Positions 1 through 6,906 of a stretch of DNA of 7,158 nucleotides are shown piece after piece. Under the pieces are notes generated by a model. It was not told the origin of the DNA and did not search any database. It was given only the letters and a program-made list of their open reading frames with translations. Position numbers and translations under genes: made by a program. Origin of the DNA: Chloroflexota bacterium (lineage in GTDB: Bacteria; Chloroflexota; UBA6077; CF-72); the NCBI GenBank assembly GCA_019247135.1, contig JAFAPL010000358.1:1-7158 (forward strand). The letters are read 5' to 3'. Position 1 is the first letter of the stretch, and each line of letters starts with the position of its first letter.

Positions 1-2
1 AC

Positions 3-1355
3 GGCGAGCCGCGGTTCGTGATGCTCGAGACCATCCGCGAGTTCGCGCTTGAGCAGCTGCAAGCGAGCGGCGAACTCGACCAGACCCGGGAGGCGCACGC
101 GGCCTACTATCTGAGGTGGCTGGCGACCACCTCGCCGGGGCGTTCACGGGTGCCCCGGCGAGGCTGGGTGCAGCGGCTGGATCTCGACTACGACAATCTG
201 CGGGCGGCGACACGCTGGGCACTCGATCACGACAAAGTCTCCCTGGTGCTGGCGGCCGGACTAGCGCTCACGCGTTACGGGCACCTCCGCGGTTATCTAC
301 GCGAACAGCGAGGGTGGTGGCAGGAGGCGTTGGAGCGCTCCAACGGTCAGGCCCCGGTCCTCTGGCCTACAGCCGCGTTTCTATTGGCCATTGTGCTGTT
401 CCTCCAGGGCGACGACGGACAAGTGCTCCCGCTACTCGAGGACAGTTACGCGCGCTTTCGCGCTCTCGGTGACAGGTGGGGCATGGCCCACGTTCTCCTG
501 CAGCTGGGTGGGGCTTCGCCACGGGGCAGCGATCCACAGGCTGCCCTGCCCCTGTTGGGTGAAGCGGAAGCCATGTTTCGCGAGTTGGGGCAGGATGAGG
601 ACGTCGCGTGGTCGCTGTGGTGCCTCGGCAACAATGCGCAGCTGCAGGGCGACCATGCAGCTGCCGAGACGTTGTACACCCAGGGTCTGGCGGTCGTGCG
701 CGGTGTCGGCTCGCCCACCTCGATCGCCCAGGCGATTGGTCTCGAAGGCCTCGAAGGCAACATGCTGGAGGGTCTCGGCTCGGTGGCACTGCTGCGGGGC
801 GACCTCGGGCGCGTCGAAAGCTGTGTGCGCGAAGCGGCGCGCCTGAGCGCCCACCTGGCGAGTGCCGACCATCTTGCCATCTGCGCGCTCCAGCTGGCGG
901 GGGTGGCGCTTGGCCGCGGCGATGAGATGCGAGCAGCCCGCCTGCTGGGAGCCGCCGAAGGCTTGTGGGGCGCCGTTGCGAGCGGCATCTTGCCGGTGTA
1001 TCGCGCTATCTACGACCAGGTGTGTACCGATCTAACCCGGCGCCTCAGCGAACGAGCGTTTGCCTCAGCTCGCGCCCAGGGTCGGCGGATGAGCCTGCCC
1101 GAGACCGCCGCCTTCACCTTGGCCGCAGCGGAAGATCCGGCCAACACCGATCCACTGGCAGCGCTGACCCGGCGTGAGCGCGAGGTCGCGCACCTGGCCG
1201 CCCACGGGCTAACAAACCACGAGATTGCTGCTACCTTGGCGCTCGCGGAGGGCACCGCGCGCGTGCACGTGGAACGCATCCTGGCGAAGCTCGATCTGCA
1301 TTCGCGCGCACAACTTGCCGCATGGGCGGCGGAACGCGGGGTGCTGTCGAGTTGA
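3..1355 (+). CDS. LuxR-family transcriptional regulator, C-terminal part (5' truncated by window edge)
   Basis: The frame is open to the left edge of the window, and residues before the first possible start (GEPRFV) continue the family pattern, so the true start lies outside. Numbering from the GTG at 18, the first 30 residues (MLETIREFALEQL then a HAAYYL helix) are the segment that follows the AAA/NB-ARC ATPase and winged helix in large LuxR/AfsR-like regulators. A DYDNLRAATRWAL motif at about 57-69 and a TPR-like helical region to about 370 follow. A LuxR/GerE HTH occupies about 378-440 (LTRREREV, then a recognition helix around GTARVHVERILAKL). In known families such proteins bind ATP and a ligand or partner through the TPR part and activate transcription. 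The target is unknown; the next gene on the same strand, a glycosyltransferase 104 bp downstream, is one candidate. No terminator hairpin was seen after the stop. Confidence 0.92.
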   Translation, partial: GEPRFVMLETIREFALEQLQASGELDQTREAHAAYYLRWLATTSPGRSRVPRRGWVQRLDLDYDNLRAATRWALDHDKVSLVLAAGLALTRYGHLRGYLREQRGWWQEALERSNGQAPVLWPTAAFLLAIVLFLQGDDGQVLPLLEDSYARFRALGDRWGMAHVLLQLGGASPRGSDPQAALPLLGEAEAMFRELGQDEDVAWSLWCLGNNAQLQGDHAAAETLYTQGLAVVRGVGSPTSIAQAIGLEGLEGNMLEGLGSVALLRGDLGRVESCVREAARLSAHLASADHLAICALQLAGVALGRGDEMRAARLLGAAEGLWGAVASGILPVYRAIYDQVCTDLTRRLSERAFASARAQGRRMSLPETAAFTLAAAEDPANTDPLAALTRREREVAHLAAHGLTNHEIAATLALAEGTARVHVERILAKLDLHSRAQLAAWAAERGVLSS

Positions 1356-1459
1356 TCGCCGCACGAGTACCGGGCCAGAGAGAGTATGCGGTGCGCCTAT
1401 GCCTTTCTCCATATGCCGAAGCCAACGTTCAGATGTAGTCTCATGGCACCCGGCGTTCC

Positions 1460-2632
1460 ATGCGCGTGCTCTGTTCGGCCGTACCACTCGAGGGTCACGT
1501 TCGACCTCTGCTGCCGCTGAGTACGGCGCTAGCGAGTACTGGCCACGAGGTGCGCTTCGCGACCGGGCCAGACTTCCAGGCGCGCGTCCGCGACGCGGGT
1601 CTCACTCCTCTGCTTGCCGGACCGAGCTTCGCGGAGGCGAACGCGGCGACAGCGCGCCAACCACGCCTGGCCGCTCTTCCGCTGACCCAGCGTGGCGGTG
1701 CGACATTCAGCCAGGTGATAGCCCCGGCCAAGCTACCCGCGCTGGAGCGGATCATGGCCGAGTGGAAGCCGGACCTTGTGGTCCACGAGTGCACCGATCT
1801 GGCCCCGCCTATCGCGGCGGCGGCGGCCGGAGTCCCGGCGGTCACCCAGGGCTGGGGGTTGGTGCCGCTACCCGGGCAGACAACCCCACCAGCGTCCGAT
1901 GTCATCCGGTTGTGGCACGCCCGGGGTCTCGAGCCGGACCTTTTCGCGGGCATCTTCGGCAGGCTCCACCTGCACCCGGCCCCGCGCAGTTTGCAACCGG
2001 AAGCAACGGTCCCCGTTGGCCGACTGCAGCCGATGCGGCTCGAGATGCCGGCCCTGCCAGACACGGTACTGCCGAAGTGGGCGGCGCGGCTCCGCCCGGA
2101 GATCCGGCCGGTGGTCTACGTGACGCTGGGCACGCACCCGTTCTTCAACCATCCCGGATTCTTTCGCACGATCCTCGATGGCCTGGCGACGGTCGACTGT
2201 GAAGTCGTCGCGACTACGGGAGAGCACACGGATCCGACGAGCCTTGGGCCACCGCCGCCGAACGTGCATCTCGAGCGCTGGCTGCCCCTGGGGCCGCTGC
2301 TGGCGCGCTGCAACCTGGTCGTCTGCCATGGCGGCTCGGGAACCCTCCTGGCAAGTCTTGCGGCGGGTTTGCCATTGCTTATGCTGCCGCGTGGCGCCGA
2401 CCAGTTCGACAACGCTGCCGCCTGCGAGCGCGTTGGGGTGGCCCGCGTCGTGATGCCGGGCGCGCTCGCTGCCGATGCCATCGCCGATAACGTCGAACTG
2501 CTGTTGACAATCGAGAGCTATCGCCAGAATGCCGCTCGCCTGCGGGTTGAGCTCGACGCCATGCCTGATCCGAGAGCCGTGGTGCCGCTGCTTGAGGAGC
2601 TGGCGCTCGACGGCTCGCGCGCTTTCCCGTAG
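1460..2632 (+). CDS. GT1-family (UGT/MGT-like, EryCIII-type) glycosyltransferase
   Basis: This 390-residue protein has the two-domain GT-B layout. The N-terminal acceptor domain opens with MRVLCSAVPLEGHVRPLLPL, matching the GH..P..PLA..L..GHEV start of macrolide and UDP-glycosyltransferases. The C-terminal donor domain begins near residue 218 (VVYVTLGT), followed by a WLPLGPLL segment, the HGGSGT donor-binding motif at 290-295 and PRGADQFDNA at 310-319, whose D314-Q315 match the sugar-contacting DQ pair. Length is normal for the family. It should transfer a sugar from an NDP- or dTDP-sugar to a small lipophilic acceptor such as a polyketide, carotenoid or xenobiotic; the acceptor cannot be read from sequence. 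ATG 1460 is the first ATG or GTG after the in-frame stop at 1436. No Shine-Dalgarno sequence precedes it, so translation may be leaderless or weakly initiated. No sugar-biosynthesis or polyketide genes lie nearby. Confidence 0.9.
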   Translation: MRVLCSAVPLEGHVRPLLPLSTALASTGHEVRFATGPDFQARVRDAGLTPLLAGPSFAEANAATARQPRLAALPLTQRGGATFSQVIAPAKLPALERIMAEWKPDLVVHECTDLAPPIAAAAAGVPAVTQGWGLVPLPGQTTPPASDVIRLWHARGLEPDLFAGIFGRLHLHPAPRSLQPEATVPVGRLQPMRLEMPALPDTVLPKWAARLRPEIRPVVYVTLGTHPFFNHPGFFRTILDGLATVDCEVVATTGEHTDPTSLGPPPPNVHLERWLPLGPLLARCNLVVCHGGSGTLLASLAAGLPLLMLPRGADQFDNAAACERVGVARVVMPGALAADAIADNVELLLTIESYRQNAARLRVELDAMPDPRAVVPLLEELALDGSRAFP

Positions 2633-2736
2633 ATCCGCGCAGCGCGCCAGGTCTCGATCAGGTCGCGTGCCCACTGCGTGCACGCTGCGCCTCGCGCCGT
2701 GCTGACCTCGGAGCCAGACTGCGAGGAAAAGACGCG

Positions 2737-2742
2737 AGGAGA
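2737..2742 (+). promoter_or_regulatory. Strong Shine-Dalgarno sequence (AGGAGA)
   Basis: AGGAGA lies 7 nt before the ATG at 2750. It decides the start of the secreted protein that follows: the same frame has an earlier possible start at 2678, but that would put 24 charged residues in front of a classic signal peptide. Confidence 0.75.
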
Positions 2743-2749
2743 AACTCCG

Positions 2750-3283
2750 ATGAAGTACCGAATGCGTTTCATGATCACGCTGGCGTGCGCAGCGTTGTGC
2801 GTTTTGCCTACCCTGGCTCTGGCTCGCTCCAGCGACGGCGACTCGCGCGGTGATCAGCCGGCGGCCATCGAGGGTACCTGGATTCTGAACATACAACCCG
2901 TTGCAGCGCCCAGTGGCTTCATCGCCATGATGTCGTTTACCGCGGGTGGCGTCACTCTGGCCACAGGGACAGGTGACAGATTGCCGCCGTTCGCGGCGAC
3001 GCCAACGGCACCAATCTCGCCACTCTACGGTAGCTGGAGACCAATAGACAACAACATTTACGTTGCAACAATCAACTTCTTCATCTTTGACGCCACGGGC
3101 AACGCACTGAACATGCTCCGGAATAACGAAACCCTTCGCCTCACCGACGACAACCACCTGGTCGGAACCGGGAATGCGTTTCTGTGCAAAACAGATGGCG
3201 AAAACTGCATCAGCCAGAACCCAACCGGACCGTCCATTACCATTACCGGCAGACGGCTCATCGCCACGGGCGCGTCTTTCTGA
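2750..3283 (+). CDS. Small secreted beta-rich protein, function unknown
   Basis: A 177-residue product, with the start chosen from the AGGAGA 7 nt upstream and because it begins directly with a signal peptide: basic MKYRMRF, a hydrophobic stretch to about residue 24, and a likely signal peptidase I site after ALA at 23-25. The mature part begins polar, then IEGTWILNI (40-48) followed by alternating hydrophobic strands, a YGSWRPIDNNIYVATINFF segment (93-111), FDATGN and a final ITITGRRL. The GTW start, the G.W......Y middle and the TG.R end resemble a group of short exported proteins with a probable lipocalin-like or small beta-barrel fold; that is recall and inference. C146 and C153 are the only cysteines of the mature chain and could form a disulphide. 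A candidate hairpin lies 20 bp after the stop. It appears to be a single-gene transcript; no function is assigned. Confidence 0.8.
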   Translation: MKYRMRFMITLACAALCVLPTLALARSSDGDSRGDQPAAIEGTWILNIQPVAAPSGFIAMMSFTAGGVTLATGTGDRLPPFAATPTAPISPLYGSWRPIDNNIYVATINFFIFDATGNALNMLRNNETLRLTDDNHLVGTGNAFLCKTDGENCISQNPTGPSITITGRRLIATGASF

Positions 3284-3303
3284 TCCCCCAGGCCAGCTGC
3301 AGA

Positions 3304-3340
3304 ACGCCTCAGCCGCGGGACCGGGTGTGCGCCGAGGCGT
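3304..3340 (+). terminator. Candidate hairpin after the secreted-protein gene
   Basis: ACGCCTC (3304-3310) and GAGGCGT (3334-3340) are perfect 7-bp arms that extend to 9 of 10 pairs with one mismatch, enclosing a loop of about 17 nt. It sits 20 bp after the stop at 3283. There is no T tract after it, so it is a weak terminator candidate and may be chance in GC-rich DNA. Confidence 0.3.
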
Positions 3341-3775
3341 GTTGCACGAGGCTCCGCATGCTGAATGCGCGACTGGCGACGGCGGCAGTGGCAACCCATT
3401 ACGGCGCCGAACGCACGGCCTGTGTCGGGGATCAGCCTCTGACGCCAGCAACAAGCGGTTTACTCACGCCATTCGCAGCACCTAGGGCACGGGAATGTGA
3501 CGGGCCCGAGCGCACACTTCACCGCCCCGTTTCGCACATGTGATTCATCGGCGCCTCGGACCGGGTCACTGCCGGGGTTGGGACGCATGACGTTGGGCAG
3601 TCGCGACACTGTGCGGGTGGCGATCAATTGACGAACAAGAGAATGAGCGCTCCACCTCCTCCGGGTTTGCGAATCTTGCCAGGTCGGGCCAGTTCCCATG
3701 GTCGAGGTCAGCGTGTTCGACAGGATCGTTGGCGCTCACAGAGCCCGGCCACGTGAGTAGGTACTGGCAAGCAGG

Positions 3776-3781
3776 AAGGAG
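3776..3781 (+). promoter_or_regulatory. Strong Shine-Dalgarno sequence (AAGGAG) before a GTG start
   Basis: AAGGAG lies 8 nt before GTG 3790 and supports that unusual start codon for the exported NTF2-like protein. Confidence 0.78.
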
Positions 3782-3789
3782 ACAAACCG

Positions 3790-4341
3790 GTGGCACGCGC
3801 ACGAACCGCGGCTGCAGTCGCGCTGCTCGCGGTCACGTTTTTCTCGTCTGTGATCGAAGGTCGTGTCCTGGCGGAGCTATCGCCTGGACAGATCGCAGCG
3901 TCGACTGACCCGGCTTCGGTGCTGCAACGTTTCCCGCAGGCACGTAATCAAGGGGACGTGGACGCAGCCATGCAACTGGTTAGTGACGACATCAGGTTCA
4001 CGGCCGACTCCGCATGTACGGTCCAGGTCGCGTGCGTCGCTGCAAGCACCTTCCGTGGTGAATTGGAGCAATCGATCGGACATCACGTGCAAACATTGAT
4101 TGTGAGTGCTGCCCAGGGCTCTGGTACTGCGGTGCGGGTGAGCATTCTGCTCACGAGTCCGGGCCGCACCGCCATTGGCGTGGATCGCACGCTTGCCGAC
4201 GTCAGCGCGGCAGTCGCAACCGGCAGGATCGTCAGCTTCCGCAGCGACCCCGACTCGGACGACGCACAGACGCGCTGGTGGCTCGACCACAAGCCTGCGT
4301 CACACAGTACAGCGTCATCCTCCGGTCGTAGCAGGCCGTGA
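3790..4341 (+). CDS. Exported SnoaL/NTF2-like (ketosteroid-isomerase fold) protein
   Basis: A 183-residue protein starting at GTG 3790, supported by the AAGGAG upstream. Residues 7-24 form a hydrophobic helix after basic MARAR, a signal peptide or anchor with possible cleavage near VLA at 26-28. DPASVLQRFPQARNQGDVDAA (40-60) followed by MQLVSDDIRF is the first helix pair and strand of the SnoaL/NTF2-like fold, a cone-shaped alpha+beta barrel. The later strands (VRVSILLTSP, then TGRIVSFRS at about 144-152) complete it. C76 and C82 are close together in the loop where this family often carries variable residues. The C-terminal tail after about 168 is polar and Ser-rich. Members are enzymes or ligand binders; substrate and reaction cannot be read here. 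No operon partner is evident: the nearest upstream gene is 506 bp away. Confidence 0.8.
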   Translation: MARARTAAAVALLAVTFFSSVIEGRVLAELSPGQIAASTDPASVLQRFPQARNQGDVDAAMQLVSDDIRFTADSACTVQVACVAASTFRGELEQSIGHHVQTLIVSAAQGSGTAVRVSILLTSPGRTAIGVDRTLADVSAAVATGRIVSFRSDPDSDDAQTRWWLDHKPASHSTASSSGRSRP

Positions 4342-4854
4342 CGTCGCGAGCCCGCAATCGGCAGCTCCAGCACGCCCGCCAACAGTAGCCACCCGCGTAC
4401 ACGACCGAGCACCAGGGTGGCGAGTTCTGCCGATACTATCTCGCTGTCGGTATCGCGGCTCGACATCGATACCTATTTCGATCGTGTCCGCGGGCTCTGG
4501 TACTCACGAACAACTGTGGCGAACCAGCCCCAGTCGACACGGAGGCCGTTGTTGCGGAACAGCGAGATTCCACCCAGCCGGGCCTGACCTTCCGCTTCGG
4601 CCACGCTTGTCCCGTCACGTTCATTGGTGGTGGCAACACCTACCTCACGTCGGTCAGTGAAGGTTCGTACCGAGACGTCATCACGGGGCAGGAGCTTCGG
4701 ACTGCCGATTGCCCGGATCTGCCATCCGTAGCGCGCGCACTCGTGCGATTCGATCGGGTGATCATGGTCGGAGATCAACCGGTTGCGTGTCACATCGCGG
4801 AGTAGTGGATGCGTTGACAGAGATGTGGTCGACAGATGTGTCGCGTTGCACAGT
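4342..4854. other. 513-bp stretch between convergent genes
   Basis: It separates the NTF2-like gene (+) from the Uma2 gene (-). Apart from the start-less open frame described separately, it holds an imperfect direct repeat near 4816-4840 (GACAGAGATGTG and GACAGATGTG) and a 5-bp stem with a 4-nt loop at 4830-4843 (CGACA/TGTCG) just beyond the end of the Uma2 gene. Neither has a T tract. No RNA gene or intact protein gene is seen. Confidence 0.45.
4389..4805 (+). pseudogene. Possible decayed gene: open frame of 138 codons without a usable start
   Basis: The + frame whose stop is TAG 4803-4805 is open back to a stop at 4386, but contains no ATG or GTG until the last 25 codons. From about 4500 the translation looks protein-like: LTFRFGHACPVTFIGGGN, then a YRDVITGQEL turn, and finally VRFDRVIMVGDQPVACHIAE. 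Cysteines are scattered and hydrophobic residues alternate with polar ones, as in a beta-rich exported protein. No family is recognised. The 5' part may be lost or frameshifted. The opposite strand is also open in the same codon register (- 4473 to 4919), so composition does not settle the strand; that frame overlaps the 3' end of the Uma2 gene by 65 bp. It could be a gene fragment or plain intergenic DNA. Confidence 0.3.
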
Positions 4855-5427
4855 TCAGGTGCGCAGCACGTCCTGGTAGATAGCGTCGAGGCTGATTTCG
4901 TGGCCGCCCAGACAGCCAATCTCGATCGTGTCCATACCCACAGCCTGACGCGTCTGCCAGGTACCCGCCGCGTCTCGAAAATGCACGGTGACCTCGCGCC
5001 GATCCTGAGAGACGATTAGGTACAGCAGCAGGCTGGAGATGCCGCGGTAGACCAGCAGCTTTTCGCGCCGGTCGGTCGCCTCGGTGCCCTCACTGGACAC
5101 CTCGACGACGACGCATGGCCGCCGTTTGATGAGCGGGTCGTCGTCGGTCGGATCGCACAGCACCTGAACGTCGGGGTAGTAGTACAGGTCGTTGCCCGGC
5201 TGGAGTTGTTGATCTGAGCCGACCACGCGGCAGCGCGCCGTACGCGCCGCGGGCAACAGCGCCGCCAGCACATTCGCGGCAATACGGTTGTGGTTCTCGC
5301 TCGCCCCTGCCAGGGCGTACACCTGGCCCAGGACGTACTCGTGCTTGACGCCGGTGGTTCTCTCCAGAGCCAGATAGTCGTCAACCGACAGCGTGGCTGC
5401 GCCGCCCCGCCGCGCTTCATGTGCCAT
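4855..5427 (-). CDS. Uma2-family (DUF820, PD-(D/E)XK-like) endonuclease
   Basis: A 190-residue protein, normal length for the family. In order it has LSVDDYLALE (13-22), KHEYVLGQVYALAG (28-41) with the conserved E30, then SENHNRIAANV (43-53) with the conserved His. YYYPDVQVL (82-90) follows with D86, VVVEV (106-110) with E109, and TEATDRREKLLVYRGI (115-130) with K123. D86, E109 and K123 are the expected metal-binding and catalytic positions of the PD-(D/E)XK fold, so the nuclease core looks intact. Uma2 proteins are abundant in Chloroflexota and Cyanobacteria, and their biological role is largely unknown. The start at ATG 5427 gives the usual short N-terminus, but no clear ribosome binding site precedes it. 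It lies on the same strand as the tyrosine recombinase, 94 bp downstream of its stop, and may be accessory cargo. Confidence 0.93.
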   Translation of the reverse strand: MAHEARRGGAATLSVDDYLALERTTGVKHEYVLGQVYALAGASENHNRIAANVLAALLPAARTARCRVVGSDQQLQPGNDLYYYPDVQVLCDPTDDDPLIKRRPCVVVEVSSEGTEATDRREKLLVYRGISSLLLYLIVSQDRREVTVHFRDAAGTWQTRQAVGMDTIEIGCLGGHEISLDAIYQDVLRT

Positions 5428-5521
5428 CAGTCGGCCTGCGCTGGCATGGCGCGCAAACAGCGAGCTGCGGTTCGCACTGGGCGGTGGTCGACGGTCGCGT
5501 CGTATGCGGCATCCATGTGCA

Positions 5522-6601
5522 TCACAGACCGACCATTCCGGCGGGATTCGATTGAAAGAGCGACCCCTCTCGAATGTAGCGGCGGACCATGTCCGCTGAG
5601 CGGTGGCCAGTCTGGGACATGATCACGCGTTCTGATGCTCCGGCAGCAGCTGCGCTGGTGGCAAGTCCCGCTCTGAGCGAGTGGCCGGCGTAGCGCGCCG
5701 GGTCAAGTCCGACGGCCTTCGCTCTCCTTTTAACAACGAGGGCCACGGCTTTGTCAGAAAGCCTGCCAGGCTGGACGCGGTGGAAGCGATCAAGTGACCT
5801 GAACACGGCGCCTTCGACGATGCGCGCCGATTCGAGCCAGGCCTGCAGCGACCTGACGGGACAGGTCTGCTCAGACGACCCATACGGAATACCCAGTCGG
5901 CGGCTCTTGCCTTCCTGGTCCGTTTTCGACTTTCTCAGGGTGACGATCAGCCCGGCGCGGGTGAACTCCAGGTCGCCCACGTCCAGCGAAACGAGCTCGC
6001 TTCGCCTGAACGCGCCCGCAAAACCGAGCAGCAACAGCGCCCGATCCCTGAGTCCGACGCGTGTGCTGGGAAGTTTCTCCAGCATGTGCTTGAGGTCGTC
6101 GACGAGCGCCGGCGCCTTGCCATTCTGGGCGGTCCCAACGGTGCGGCGGATACCAGCATGCGTGCGGCTGACCAGTGACGACGTCGTCGGCGAAGGCAGG
6201 TCGGCGGCCTTGTGCGCCTGTGAGATGACCACCAGCCGACGGGCGATGGTGGCAGCCTTCGCGCCGGTCGGCCATGTTGGCCAGGTAGGTGGCCACCGTC
6301 TGGTCAGTAGCAGGCAGGGCCTGAGTATCGTGCAGATCGCAGAAGCTCAGAAAATCGCGCCAGCCGGCAGCGTAGGCGCGGATCGTCGCCTCGGACTTGC
6401 TCCTGCCCGCGTAGGCGTGCGCGCGTTCGGCGGGGTTGGCCAGCTGCGCCAGGGCGTTCGACGCGCGGTGAGCGTCGCCTGGGCCGTGAGTAGCCGCGAA
6501 TCCGGCTGATCGTCGTGCGAGGCGGCCTCAGACGGAGTTTCCACGGCACGGACAGCCTCAGTGGACTCGTCCGCGAGCGCGAAAACGGCGTCAGCGACCA
6601 C
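5522..6601 (-). pseudogene. Tyrosine recombinase/phage-type integrase broken by two compensating frameshifts
   Basis: The intact 3' part reads from about 6265 to the TGA at 5522-5524 and holds the whole catalytic domain. Numbered from the GTG at 6232, it has the Arg in FAGAFRRSEL (R76), Lys in LRKSKTDQ (K103), HSLR (H184, R187), TGH (H210) and the nucleophile Tyr in VRRYIREG (Y219, codon 5576-5578). The N-terminal core-binding (SAM-like) domain is present but in another frame, about 6465-6267: ASNALAQLANPAERAHAYAG, then SEATIRAYAAGWRDFLSFC and ATYLANMAD. That middle frame has no ATG, GTG or TTG until 6296. A plausible N-terminus starts at GTG 6601 in the same frame as the catalytic part and hits TGA at 6347-6349. 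Removing one base near 6264-6267 makes MAD continue directly as GAKAATIARRL. The frame change near 6455-6475 has the opposite sign. This is either a decaying gene or two read errors. Confidence 0.85.
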
Positions 6602-6906
6602 GCGACCAGGGTACTACACGCGCCAGGAACAAGGTTCCGAGAACGTACCTATTCTCGGACGTATGTGGTGCACCTGTGATCCTGTGGTCGGTTCACGCAA
6701 TCTTTGAATGATGCTTCCTCAGTAGAATGGCCTCGAGGCCGGTTTGAACTCGGATCGGGCGTTAGCGGGCAGTTTCGAACGCGTGCGAGCGAGCATGCGC
6801 ACGACCGCCGCCCGGCTCAGCTGGTCGGCCACCAGCCTGTTGCTGCCGAGCGGTCTTCTACGCCGGTTCTCGGTCCGCGGCGAATCGGTGAGCTCGACGC
6901 ACGACC
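6602..6906. other. 305-bp divergent intergenic region between recombinase and HTH gene
   Basis: It separates the recombinase (-) from the HTH gene (+) and should hold both promoters. Its one clear structure is the inverted repeat at 6636-6659. Open frames at + 6704-6910 and + 6744-6929 have no ribosome binding site or recognisable domain and overlap the HTH gene start, so they are not called. No convincing -35/-10 pair was found on either strand. Confidence 0.5.
6636..6659. repeat. Perfect inverted repeat, 8-bp arms and 8-bp spacer
   Basis: TCCGAGAA (6636-6643) and TTCTCGGA (6652-6659) are exact reverse complements around the asymmetric spacer CGTACCTA. It begins 35 bp upstream of the putative GTG start of the tyrosine recombinase. 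A short ACGTA also recurs at 6643-6647 and 6659-6663. The geometry (paired arms, 6-8 bp asymmetric centre) is that of a tyrosine-recombinase core site. A dimeric repressor operator or an RNA hairpin in the recombinase leader are alternatives. The sequence of the repeat is seen; its role is inferred. Confidence 0.6.

Larger units (their letters stand above)
3284..3789. other. 506-bp stretch with no convincing gene
   Basis: Open frames exist on both strands here (for example + 3184-3543, - 3460-3699, - 3566-3802), but none has a ribosome binding site, a recognisable domain or protein-like composition. A TTGACG at 3628-3633 has no matching -10 at a normal distance. Apart from the hairpin near its left end and the ribosome binding site at its right end, nothing can be named. 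It presumably holds the promoter of the gene at 3790. Confidence 0.5.

Noticed and set aside
2676..2685. Perfect 10-bp palindrome GCGTGCACGC
   Set aside because: Short, no loop, and composed of GC-rich words common in this sequence; no sign that it is an operator.
1868..3454. Long minus-strand open frame of 528 codons
   Set aside because: It is antisense to the glycosyltransferase and the secreted protein, both strongly supported; its translation is rich in Arg, Gln and His with no domain, typical of a GC-rich shadow frame.
3628..3656. TTGACG as a -35 element for the gene at 3790
   Set aside because: No reasonable -10 hexamer occurs at 16-18 bp downstream.
3566..3802. Minus-strand open frame of 78 codons overlapping the NTF2-like gene start
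   Set aside because: No ribosome binding site, no domain, and it overlaps the well-supported start at 3790.
4830..4843. Short stem-loop CGACA/TGTCG beyond the Uma2 stop as a terminator
   Set aside because: Only five pairs, no T tract on either side, and sits among imperfect direct repeats; expected by chance in GC-rich DNA.
5751..6509. Plus-strand open frame of 252 codons opposite the recombinase
   Set aside because: It lies antisense to a gene with an unmistakable tyrosine-recombinase catalytic set and has no recognisable domain of its own.
6805..6885. tRNA-like stretch (GGCTCAGCTGGTCGG followed later by GGTTCTCGGTCC)
   Set aside because: The D-loop-like and T-loop-like words are present, but the D, anticodon and T stems do not pair and no acceptor stem closes, so it is not called a tRNA.
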